Of a stretch of 64,000 nt of DNA, positions 12,409 to 22,471 are shown piece after piece. The stretch lies in assembly GCA_029531795.1 (NCBI GenBank), contig JAPEIS010000017.1, positions 62,001 to 126,000 of the forward strand. Direction: 5' to 3'. Both the position numbers and the translations under genes were made by a program. The stretch is from Sclerotinia nivalis. Its lineage: Eukaryota > Ascomycota > Leotiomycetes > Helotiales > Sclerotiniaceae. Every line of letters starts with the position of its first letter. Position 1 is the stretch's first letter. Under the pieces are notes generated by a model. The model did no database searches. It saw only the letters and a program-made list of their open reading frames with translations, and was not told the DNA's origin.

Positions 12409-13536
12409 ATGAATTTTCTAGGAAGTCTATTCAGTTCGCTTCGAAGAGTTGCTGCAGTTTCGTCCTCAAACAATCCCGCCGATGATCGTTTTTCTTCTTT
12501 CGTCTCTTCCCCTTCGAGGCTTGCTACACCTCCCTTTGTGGTGGAAAATGCTGGTTGCTGTTCTTTTGAGCGAGAAAAGAGCTCCCAAATAATCGCATCT
12601 CCGAACGGCGAAGAAATACATTTCTCTAACGTTATCGACTTTATCGAAAATCACCTAGATATGCCTGTCGCCGATGCGGCACAAATGGTCGATATGGCTA
12701 AAACACAAGCTGTGTAAGCTGGCACTAGTCTCGAAGATTTTGCTTATCGCCTCGATATATTCGAGAAAACAAGACAATTTTATAAACAATTGGGTATGAC
12801 AAAGAAGGATACAGACGAAAAACATACGAAATTCGTCGAATTGGCAAACAAAGGCAAACATACAAAACTCGATATCGAACTTTCGCAGAAAAGGCTAGCC
12901 ATTTGCATTCAAGGCAGAGCGTTAGCTTTAAAGCTGTTTATTGAGGCTCATCCAAAATGGCAAACGAATGCTACTCTCGCATCCAAATTCGCCCGCGTCG
13001 TAGTCACAGCGACCAGCGGTATTAATGCATGCCGAGCCCTGAATACTGCTATCATCGAGCGTTTTCAGCGGTACGATCACGAAGGTGGAAACAATGGAAA
13101 TCGAATTCCGGAACCCGCTACGATTGATATGAAGCGTGCACAGGCGTTCGTCAATTTCAAAAATAACATCCCCTGCCCCTTCTATACCCTTTCCTTTATG
13201 AAAAATAAAGGACTTACTATACTGCTTTATGGTCTCCTCGGAAAATACAAAGAAGGAGAAATTGATACTATATCAGACCGATTCGATAATAAACCTTTTC
13301 GTTATTGCGATACCACTACATTGGATATAATATTCGATATACCGGGTCATACGCGTGAAACCAGGCAATCCGCAAAAACCCTTTCAATTTTGATAAAAAA
13401 GGTCTTCGCAAAGCCTATCGAAATCGAAAACGATGATGACGATTCTATTCTTAATATGTTACAAAAGAAGAAAAAAGTTGTATTAATAAAACAAAAACCT
13501 GTTTCGCCAATACAAAAAATTAGGAGGAAGGTTTAA
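12409..13536 (+). pseudogene. Unrecognised third ORF of element Y (about 375 codons)
   Basis: I do not recognise this protein. The frame runs from ATG 12409 to TAA 13534-13536 with one internal stop (TAA at 12715-12717, probably from CAA). The base composition is clearly less AT-rich than pol. The N-terminus MNFLGSLFSSLRRVAA could form a basic amphipathic helix. The middle (about residues 105-300) is mixed helical in character, and the C-terminus has an acidic patch (ENDDDD) followed by a strongly basic tail (KKKKVVLIKQK...KIRRKV) that could be a nuclear localisation signal. There is no signal peptide or membrane segment, so an envelope protein is unlikely. It ends about 30 bp before the 3' LTR and lacks any gag, pol or chromodomain motif. 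It may be a captured host gene or an accessory protein. Confidence 0.75.
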
Positions 13537-13552
13537 AAGCAAACCTGTTTTC

Positions 13553-13568
13553 TTTGAGGGGGGGGTGA
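13553..13568 (+). promoter_or_regulatory. Polypurine tract of Y
   Basis: A run of G (TTGAGGGGGGGG then TGA) ends directly at the 3' LTR start, where plus-strand DNA synthesis is primed in LTR elements. Confidence 0.75.
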
Positions 13569-13823
13569 TGTGATGATTCTGTTATTCTATTATACTATAA
13601 ATACCTTAAACCATTCTTTCGGCTTTTGGTCCCCTCCGAAGGAACCAAAATGCCTCAGGTTATTATTTCATTTATTTCACCCTGTATTCGCTTAGGGCTT
13701 TGGTCCCCTCCGAGGGGACCATAAAAGGCTCAACTCTATTGTATTTGGTACGGTAGTTTGTTATTCTCTAGTATAGATTAATTGATTCATTCTATTATGC
13801 CTTGAATTAAGACCATCGTCACA
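13569..13823 (+). repeat. 3' LTR of Y
   Basis: 255 bp, ending CATCGTCACA with a canonical CA. It keeps both GGTCCC palindromes and is followed by the target duplication ACTTC. Confidence 0.95.
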
Positions 13824-14066
13824 ACTTCTGTATTTGTTTTCGATTGCTTTTGTGCTGTTGTAACTCGCCTGCTTTTGTATAGTTGCGTTTCTTATTTGCT
13901 TTTGTATAGCTTTTTTATTTGCTTTTGTATAGCTTTTGATTGCTTCTGTGCGATCGCATTTTATATATACGCTGCTTCTGTATAGTTGCATTTTCTTTAT
14001 TAATTGCTTTTGTATAGTTGTAACTTCTTTATCGATTATTTTTGTACAATTGTAATTCTTTTTACA
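13824..14066 (+). repeat. X1 leader with repeated TTGCTTTTGTAT motif
   Basis: The leader between the X1 LTR and gag contains about eight imperfect copies of TTGCTTTTGTATAGTTG-like units spaced 20-50 bp apart. The inverted X2 leader (about 37610-37800) has the same pattern as ACAAAAGCAATC, so the repeats belong to the family and did not arise here. Confidence 0.75.
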
Positions 14067-15400
14067 ATGGCTTTTTGTTCTATATTTGCTGGTAATGCGA
14101 TTCCTACTTCTATCGAAGGAATTCGTACTAGAATCCAACGAATCTTCGGTCAATAGTCTACTATTACACAAATCCTAGTAGAATTGGATGCTCTGGTGAT
14201 ACTAAATCTCGTTGTTGATTCTAATAAACAAATTGTTTATTTAAATTATATTTTTTCTGTCATCGAAGATCGCTTTATTATTCAAATTACTTATATCGCT
14301 ACTCAAATAAATAAAATCGAGGAATTCAAAGCGGAAAACATCGGGTTTCTTTGTATCTTGGTTGATAAACAAGTTCAGCTGGATATTGATAGTATTGCTA
14401 CTGATTAGAAACCGATTATTCCTTATCAAACTTAGAAGGATCTGTTTGTTTTTAAAAGCAAAAGATCTAATATTCTCGTTCGTTAAAAGAATTATCAGTT
14501 TTGGAAATTGGATTTGTAATTCTGTTAGATGATCAATTTATAATTCTTTGTTTTCGAATAAAAGAAGATTAATTATACTATTAATCTTTTCGATAATTAA
14601 ATATAACAAGAATATATTACGGATATAATTAGATTTATTGATAATTCTATTTGTTTCGATTCTGCTGTTTCGTTTTTGGTTAAATTGGATAAATTATATA
14701 TCTTTGTAGATATTGAAAGAGAAGCTTTGTTTAAATTCGATAAGCTTTCTATAGATTCAAAGGAGTTCTTTTTGGTTTTCTTTTCTATATTGTTTTACTT
14801 TGTTAATTTTTGCTACAAATTTGATTGTGAAATTGTTAATACAATGAAGCAAAAGATTACTATCCCTTTTCGAACTTTAATTATTGATAATTCGAATTTT
14901 TATATTGTCGACGATATTGATGATTAACAAAAGAAATTCTCTATTTGGAATTAGAATCTTTATAATGTTGAATATTATAACAAAAATTCTGGTAATGTAT
15001 TTATTGCTAATGATAATGATTTTATAAATCTTGATATAATAAAACAAAAGAAACAATAGCAAAAGGATCAACAAAAAAAAAAAAAAAGTTTAATTTTGTA
15101 GTTTTTTGTAATTGTTATAATAGGATCGATTATCTTTAGGTTGATTGTTATACTATTTATGATATCAATAGTAATCTTCTTTTTGATAAATAAGCTTCTA
15201 TTAATATCTTTTCCAATTATAATATCGTTACTTTAATTAATTTGGCCCCTGTTCAATATGCTATCGCTTCGGCTTTCCGAGATATCAATAGGTTTAATAA
15301 TAATCGTAATGGATTTCGAGGAGGATATATTGATAATTGGGTATAAAGTCAACAATATTTGAATCAAATATAATAATAAGGCTATATTAAGCCAAAGAAG
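14067..15400 (+). pseudogene. Gag of X1, interrupted
   Basis: Starts ATG GCT TTT, as does X2 gag at 37595. Conserved segments are IPTSIEGIR, the region with KIEEFKAEN, the block around LDKLYIFVDIEREA (14700) and the Gly-Phe-rich end FRGGY-type (15310, read here with mutations). Many stops replace Gln and Trp codons. A run of about 14 A at 15075 follows the knuckle-linked basic part. The gene is cut at 15400 by A1 and resumes at 21194, where the gag end and the mutated slippery site lie. Confidence 0.8.
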
Positions 15401-15637
15401 TGTCACGGGGTCAGGGCCGGGCCACTGGACCGGCCCTTTTAGTAGGCTCCACCTGTCCGATCCAGCACCGAGCGGGGCACGCTCGGTGATCGTACCCTGT
15501 AAGAGCGCTAGGACTCGGAGCCCTAGCACACACAAATGTATTTAAAGGAAACGTTCCTTCTGTAGAAACGTAGCTCTTCGAGCTACATCTTACTAATAAA
15601 AGTGATTTCTGTTATCCTGTCTGCTACCTCCGTGATA
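15401..15637 (+). repeat. 5' LTR of A1
   Basis: TGTCACGGGG...CCGTGATA. It contains a perfect hairpin CACCGAGCG / CGCTCGGTG (15466-15488) and a second at GTAGCTC / GAGCTAC near 15565. It is GC-rich for this window and clearly less mutated than the 3' LTR. Confidence 0.93.
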
Positions 15638-15675
15638 CTACATAGCTTCCTTTTATCTGTACTGATACTTCTACA

Positions 15676-16947
15676 ATGTCGTTCCGTTTACATCCGCCTA
15701 GCCAACCCGGCTCCTCTGAAGAATTCGCTATCATTGTAGCCAGTGATACTGCGATTTGGTATCGTTACTTTATCTCCCTTTACGAATTCAATATAAGAAT
15801 GAAAACAGAAGTGATCGATCTGCAATCCACAGTTCAAAAGCTTACTTTCGATCTGCAAATCGAGAAAACTGTATTTATATAATGAAGAGAGGAGAACGAT
15901 AGGTTGATTACCTATCTAACTCAACTTCATCTTGTCCCTGTTGCCCCATCTGTTTCAATCCCTACCGATTTAACCGATCCCTCGCCTTTGACTCCTATTA
16001 CAATCCTAGCTGCTGTTCCTATTCTGTCGAAACCTCAATTGAGTGAAAAGGTATCTGATCCTGTATTGTTTGATGAAACGAAAATCGATTTTGATCGATT
16101 TGTCGATCAAATACAGAATAAAATGTATACCAATTCCGACTGCTTCATTTCCCCGCATTCCCGCTTGATTTACGTAATTGGAAGATTAACTGGATCTGCT
16201 GTTGTGCAAATTCGATTGTATAATATCAAAGGATAATTTGTTAAACTTGCAGATTATAAGGATCTATTATAAATACTGGAAAAAGCTTATAGAAACCAAA
16301 ACAAACGGATTGAAACCCGAAAACTCCTGATCAATCTAAAACAAAGGAACCAATCGTTCTATATCTTTTATATTGAATTCCAAAAACTAGTATTAGAAGC
16401 CGGGATAACCGATAACAATAGTACTCTGGTTATCCTATTAGAACAAATTCTATCGAGTAAACTAAAGAACCAGATTGTTATTATTAAACCCTCTACGGAT
16501 AATACTAATACATTCGCCGCTTTCGTACAGACATTGAAGAATCGCCATCTATATCTGATAAAACCGACCAGCTCCAATCATAATCCAATCGTCCCGCTAC
16601 CCTATACTACTACTCAAAACCTGAATCCTATTAATCGTACCTCCATTCCGTCCCTGAATCCTATTATTCGATCTACTGCTCCTGCTACGATTATACCTAC
16701 TGAAAATCCAATGAATCTCAATTCCCAAAGACATATTAATAGATACGAATAAAGGAAATACTTCCATTATAAATCTACCGATCACTATATAAAAGATTAC
16801 CCATTCCCAGATAATCGTCTTGTATAAGCTAAAGCTAGTTTTATCAATCTTGCCCTGCCATCCCCTGTTCCGTTCTCTGTTCAGATTCAACTATATATTA
16901 TATCACTATACAATCTATTCCCTTCCAGCTCCCCGAGTTCGGGAAAC
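15676..16947 (+). pseudogene. Gag of A1
   Basis: ATG only 38 bp after the LTR begins MSFRLHPPSQPG. A coiled-coil-like segment (VIDLQSTVQKLTFDLQ) is followed by the capsid-like region FVDQIQNKMYTNSDCF...YVIGRLTGSA (about 16090-16200) and a zinc knuckle near 16755 whose Cys codons have become Tyr (KYFHYKSTDHYIKDYP). It ends at the slippery heptamer 16941-16947. Several in-frame stops are at expected Gln codons. Confidence 0.85.
16941..16947 (+). promoter_or_regulatory. Putative -1 frameshift site of A1 (GGGAAAC)
   Basis: Gag codons TCG GGA AAC put GGGAAAC in the X_XXY_YYZ register. The -1 frame continues open into the protease. A2 has the same heptamer at the same place (26359-26365) and A3 a one-base mutated form (53437-53443). 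Confidence 0.75.
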
Positions 16948-19900
16948 AGAACCCGTCTAATATAAATCGTTATCAAACGAAAGCTTTGTGTATATTACAT
17001 TTGTCTATCACTGTAACTCGAGATTTATCTTTCACTGAAGAAACAAGTAATCAAGCAAACCTAATGATATTGTTTGTTATTGTTTTACCGACGTTTGATC
17101 GATCCTGTCCTATTTATATTATAATGAATAACAAATGCGAAGGATATACTTTCGTAGATTGAAGTTGAATTGAAACTATTAAGCTTTCAATGTACAAATT
17201 ATCTATCCCATTCGAAATCATTGGATTCAATAGGAAAATATTGTCTGAAAATCGAATGGATCGTTATATTCTAACCAATCTGTAAATCAACGATCATTAC
17301 GAAAAGAGATCAAAAATCTATATCATTGAGTTAACTTATTATTTAATTATCCTGGGATTAATGTAATTAAAGAAGTACGATCCTTATATTGAATTCGCAT
17401 TTAATATATTTCGATTCGATAACAAGTTCTATCGAAAATTCTGTAATACATCATTACAATTATCCTGTGTGAAAGCATTGCAGAACGTCCCGGAGAAAGT
17501 CCGTCCAATATATTTACCTTTCTGCCCGGATGCCCTTCAAAGTAAGGATATCATATCTGTATCAATGAAAACCTGTACAGTATATGTTCGCCGTGACTAT
17601 AAGATATTCCAGGTTACTATAAACCTGATTGACGATATCCTATCCCAGAGAAAAGATTCTATCCCATCTGATCTGTCTGAGGAATTCCGATCCTGGATTG
17701 ATGTATTCTCTTTGCGAAACGCCGATAAACTGCTTCTGCATCGATCGTACGATTACGATATCCGTTTGAAGGAGGGAGCCAAATTACTATTTGGAATTCT
17801 CTATTCCATATCCCGAAACGAACTTATTGCTCTGAAAGACTGGTTATCCGAGAACCTTCAAAAAGGGTTCATCTATCCGAATTCGTCTGCTTCGGTTTTG
17901 TCTATTCTATTTGTTAAGAAACCCGATAGAGGATTATAATTCTGTATCGATTATCGAGCTCTGAATAACTTATCAACGAAAGATCGTTACCTATTATTAC
18001 TTATCAAAGAATTCTTAAACAATCTAAAAAAAATGAAATTCTTTATAAAGATCGATATCATCTCTATATTCAACAATATAAGGATTAAGAAAGAGCAAGA
18101 ATATCTAATTGTTTTCTGTACCTGTTTCAGTCTATTTGAGATCCTGGTTATACTTTTTGGATTGATCGATGTATTCATTATGTTCCAGCGTTTTATCAAC
18201 GATATCCTACAAGAATACCTAGATATATTCTGTATTGCTTATTTAGATGATATTCTGATCTACAGTAGAATCCGCTTTGAATATATTGTTCATATTCAAA
18301 AGGTTCTGGAAGCCCTAAGGAAGGCTGGTTTGTATACGAATCTGAAGAAATACGATTTCTTGAAACCTGAAATCAGATTCCTAGGCTTTATTATAAACCG
18401 AGAAGGTATCCGAATAGATCCCACAAAAATCAAAACGATCATCGAATAGAAAATTCCGGCTCATTTAATAGATATACAAGCATTTATCGGATTTGGCAAT
18501 TTCTATCGATAATTTATTTGTAGTTTCTTATTTATTATATACTTGCTGATTAATCTGATCCGAAAGAACATCCCATTTGTTTGAAGTTCTGCTTATACGA
18601 AAGCTTTTTCTATTCTGAAGATAACGTTTACTGAAGTACCAATCCTAATCGTTTTCGATTGGGAAAAAGATATGATTGTAGAAACCGATATATCCGATTT
18701 CATATCTACTGGAGTGCTATCCCAATACAACGATATAGGAATCCTGAAATCTGTTGTATATTTCTCGAAAAAGTATTCGATCATCGAATATAATTACAAG
18801 ATTTACAATAAAGAACTACTAATTATTATTTGATATTTCAAGGAATAATATTTAGAATTAGAAAAAGTATTGTCTTCAATTTAGATAATTACAGATTACA
18901 AGAATTTGGAGTATTTTACAATTATTAAATTATTGAATCGCTATCAAACCCATTAATCTGAATTTCTATTTCAATTCAATTTCAAGATTATCTATCAACT
19001 AAATAAACAAAAAGCTAAACCTAATATTTTAACTAAAAGATCAGAAGATCTATCTAAAGAAAGAAATGAACACCTTCTATATCAAAACCAAACGATTTTG
19101 AAATCAGAAAACCTTGATCCCACTCTGTTCTCTATATTCATTTCTGCTTCTGTATCTATCTCGTTTATACTTATTTCATTTGATCCGATAGATTCCTTGA
19201 AGAAAAGAGTTCGTTTTGTAATCACTATTTATAATCAATCCTACCGATCATCGAAAGAATCTAATTCAATTCGCTTAGCCTTCAGATCTATCCTATCTGT
19301 TTCTAATTCCCTGCCCATTCCTAATGCTTTGTTTATCCCCAAAGCTTTATCGATCCTTAAACCACTATCCGTTTCTATTGTTCCGTTTGATCAACCCCCG
19401 ACATCCGTTGTAATCCCTCATCTGTTATTCGAATTACCGAAGGAACTGAAAACTCTATTTGCTGAAATATATATATCCAATTCTATACCTGTATCTATTC
19501 TGAAGGCCTTGATAAAGAAAGCACCCAAGCATCCCCGTATTATCCTATTCAAATATACTAAGAATAATGGTTTGCTATATTATTATAGGAAGCTTTTCGT
19601 TCCTGATCATAATAATCTGAAAGCTGAACTGTTTCGCTTAATCTACAATTCCCCTATTACAGATCACCCGTACTGTATTCGTACCTTCGAGCTTCTATCC
19701 CGAAATTACTATTGGCCTGGATATTATGATTATATCAATTATTGGGTATGTAATTATTATAGCTGCTATCGAATAACACCGAACTGTAAAAAACAAGAAG
19801 GTGTCCTCTGCCTGTTTCCGATCCTTTAATAAGCATGAAGGGATATATCGATCGATTTCATAATGCACCTTTTGAAAAGTTTTGGTTACGATACGATATT

Positions 19901-20945
19901 CGTAATAATCAATCGATTGATTAAAATGAAGTATTTCCTACTTTGTTACAATACTTATAATTCCGAAAAAATAATCCGTTTGTTTCTGAAACATATCTGG
20001 AAACTGTATAGCCTACCGTCGACAATTATATTCGATCGTGGTGCTCAATTTATATCTGATTTCTGGAAACACATTTGTAAACACCTAAGTACAGCATCGA
20101 AACTATCGACAGCCTACTATCCGGAAACCGATGAACAAACTGAAAAAGCAAACGCTATACTCGAACAATATCTCCGATCATACGTTTCGTACCTGCAGGA
20201 CGATTAATCCGAATAGTTATCGATTGCTGAATTTTCAATCAATTCTGCCTGATCTAAAAGTTCCCACCTGACCTCGTTCTTTGCGAATTACAGTTATCAT
20301 CCGTGTATAAGGTTTGAACCGTCCATCGTCATTAATCGTCCTGGCATCCAGGATACCGAAGAGTTTGTCAAGAAAATATCCCTGATCGTTGAACATCTGA
20401 AGATCGAATTGACCGTTAGCCAAACTCGCTATACAAAGAATGCCGACATTCGTTATACTCTTGCCCGTTGTTACAATCCTGGTGATTTGGTTTGATTGAA
20501 TATCAAAAACATCAAGACCCTAAAACTCCAGAAGAAATTAGATTAGAAGAATCTAGACCCGTTCCGGATCCTGCAAGCTATAGGCATATATATTTACAAA
20601 TTCGAATTATCTGTTTCGATAAGAAATCACTTTATATTCTATATGAATTTATTATATTCCGTTTATAACGATTCTATCCCTAATTAATACAATCCGCCCC
20701 CTTCTCTCATTGAAATCGAAGGAATCGAACAATTCGAAATAGAAGAAGTTCTGAATTCCCGTTGAGAATGCTACGGTCGCGATGGCCCCTATCTGAAATA
20801 TACCGTCCGATAAATCGACTACAACAAACCAACCGAAAAACCTATTGATTATCTGAACAACACTCAAGAACTGATCCAGAATTACTATCGAAGATATCCG
20901 GATAAACCTAGCCCTTATAACCGCTTCAATAGAGTTCGGCCTTAA
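16941..20945 (+). pseudogene. Pol of A1 (PR-RT-RH-IN-chromodomain)
   Basis: The protease near 17124 reads NNKCEGYTF where A2 has DSGC at the active site, so it is inactive. RT (17469-18449) keeps YLDDILIYS. RNase H (about 18600-18830) has ETDISDF. The integrase zinc region lies near 19620-19790, and the core shows FDRGAQF and TDEQTEKANAILEQ with Asp and Glu kept. The chromodomain (FEIEEVLNSRW...LKYTVR, about 20720-20800) is followed by QNYYRRYPDKP. Stops include the Trp codon after LKYTVR. One base is missing at 20941 relative to A2, which removes the natural stop. Confidence 0.9.
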
Positions 20946-20957
20946 AAAAAGGGATAT
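20944..20957 (+). promoter_or_regulatory. Polypurine tract of A1
   Basis: AAAAAAAGGGATAT directly abuts the 3' LTR at 20958. A2 has the equivalent AAAAAGGGGGATAC. Confidence 0.75.
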
Positions 20958-21193
20958 TATTATAGAATCAAAGCCAGATCACTGAATTGGCCCTTTAGTA
21001 GACTTCATTTGTCCGATCCAACATCGAACAGAGTACGCTCAATGATCGTACCCTGTAAGAGCGTTAGGGCTCGGAGCCCTAATACATACAAATATATTTA
21101 AAGAAAACGTTTCTTTTGTAAAAATGTAACTCTTCGAACTACATCTTACCAATAAAAGTGATTTCTGTTATCCTGTCTACTGCCTCCGTAATA
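20958..21193 (+). repeat. 3' LTR of A1, strongly mutated
   Basis: 236 bp aligned end to end with 15401-15637. It begins TATTATAGAATC where the 5' copy has TGTCACGGGGTC, and almost all differences are G-to-A or C-to-T. It is followed by the AGAAG duplication. Confidence 0.92.
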
Positions 21194-22243
21194 AGAAGGT
21201 TGTCTTTACATTTAGTTCAATCAAAGAAAGTCCCGAATAAAGAAAAGACTAATCTTTACGAAAAATCGTTTATAGAGGAATATTAAAAACAAAAAGGTAA
21301 ATCGAGAAATAAATAGATATAAGTTATTGTAATTCAATTTTATAAATAGTAAATCTTTATTTGTTAAAACTATTATATTTTTTGTATATAAAAACCCTTT
21401 TATTATTACAAACCTTATTGATAGTGGATGCTTTAGGGAAGTTTTTGTTGATCGTTTTTTTGTTTTTAAATATAATATTGAAATACAATTCTTACTTTAT
21501 CCTTGCAAGCTTTGATTTATCAATAAAAAGGTTATCGATAGAATTATAGAATATTTTGTAATAGAAATCGTTATAAAAGATTATTATAAATATTGATCTT
21601 TTTATATTATCTAACTTTTATTAAAGATATTGTTAATCTTTAGCTTACTATAATTACAATATTACAATCCTATTATCAATTGGATAAAAATGAATTTAAT
21701 ATTCTTTTCAAATTATTATACTTCCAATTACTTGGTGTATTATGATTCAGAATTAATTATCATACCAACGATCCTATCTCCGATTAAAGAACAAAAGAAT
21801 CTAGTAAAAGTTACTTTACAATAAATTATTGATGCTATCGAACCTTTAAATAAATTATTTATCAATTCTAATATAAAAACTAAATATACAGTTTATAAAT
21901 ATCGTTCTCTTTATATCGAGAATTATTCAAAGGATGATATTGATTCTTTATTTATTCAAACATCTTTTGTTTTTAAAAAAGCTTTTTACAAAAAACCTTC
22001 TATCGAAAAAATACTAAACAAGGGTTATATATCACAATCTAACGATTCTTTTATTGATCTCGAATTTCAATAAGATTTGATATCTAGTATGAATTATTAT
22101 CAAATAAAACATTACAAAGAATCAAATAATCAAATATAAATGATTCCCAATTATCCATATTCAAAATCGATTTTGAAGATTATAGATCGATATTGTTTTA
22201 TTTATAATCCAAAAAACCGTTTGTTTTTGTTTTCTATTAAAGA
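21194..22243 (+). pseudogene. X1 piece: gag end, protease and N-terminal RT linker
   Basis: The slippery heptamer that is GGGAAAA in X2 is AAGAAAA here (21240-21246). The protease is read in the frame beginning at 21363, with LIDSGCFREVF at 21417, so the catalytic DSG survives. An unrelated frame offset by one is also open over this stretch and is spurious. The remainder corresponds to the low-complexity linker between protease and RT in X2 (about 35200-35900). The piece is cut at 22243 by A2. Confidence 0.8.
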
Positions 22244-22456
22244 TATTACAGAGGCAACAGACAGGACAACAGGAATCACTTTTATTAATAAGACGTAGCT
22301 CGAAGAGCTACGTTTCTATAGAAAGAACGATTCCTTAAATATATTTATGTGTAGCGCTAGCCCCGACCGGGGCTAGCCTACACTTATCCGAGGTCTGATT
22401 CCTATGGGTCGGAACCCGAGTGGTTTCTGTATACTATATACGGGGATCTTGTGACA
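22244..22456 (-). repeat. 3' LTR of A2
   Basis: 213 bp; in its own orientation TGTCAC...GTAATA. It holds perfect hairpins GCTAGCCCCG / CGGGGCTAGC (22356-22377) and ACGTAGCTC / GAGCTACGT near 22290-22310. Confidence 0.93.
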
Positions 22457-22471
22457 GTATCCCCCTTTTTA
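22457..22471 (-). promoter_or_regulatory. Polypurine tract of A2
   Basis: Read on the minus strand, AAAAAGGGGGATAC adjoins the 3' LTR and overlaps the pol stop codon (22469-22471). Confidence 0.75.

Larger units (their letters stand above)
6407..13823 (+). mobile_element. Gypsy chromodomain element Y with extra 3' ORF
   Basis: Complete element of 7,417 bp with 255-bp LTRs and target duplication ACTTC at 6402-6406 and 13824-13828, inserted in the X1 leader. Order: LTR, leader with 21-bp repeats, gag, -1 frameshift site, protease-RT-RNase H-integrase-chromodomain, an unrecognised ORF, polypurine tract, LTR. The X1 sequence resumes cleanly on the right when compared with X2 near 37800. Confidence 0.95.
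15401..21193 (+). mobile_element. Gypsy chromodomain element A1
   Basis: Complete element of 5,793 bp with LTRs of 237 and 236 bp and target duplication AGAAG at 15396-15400 and 21194-21198, inserted in X1 gag. It is the longest-LTR member of family A and differs from A2 and A3 in the U3 sequence, so it is a subfamily. Protein domains match A2 throughout. Confidence 0.95.

Noticed and set aside
12225..12485. ORF of 86 codons overlapping the start of the Y extra ORF
   Set aside because: It is Cys/Phe-rich because it translates the pyrimidine tract, and it ends inside the better-supported frame.
21361..21549. Open frame over the X1 protease region
   Set aside because: It is offset by one from the frame encoding LIDSGCFREVF; X2 shows the protease frame is the genuine one.
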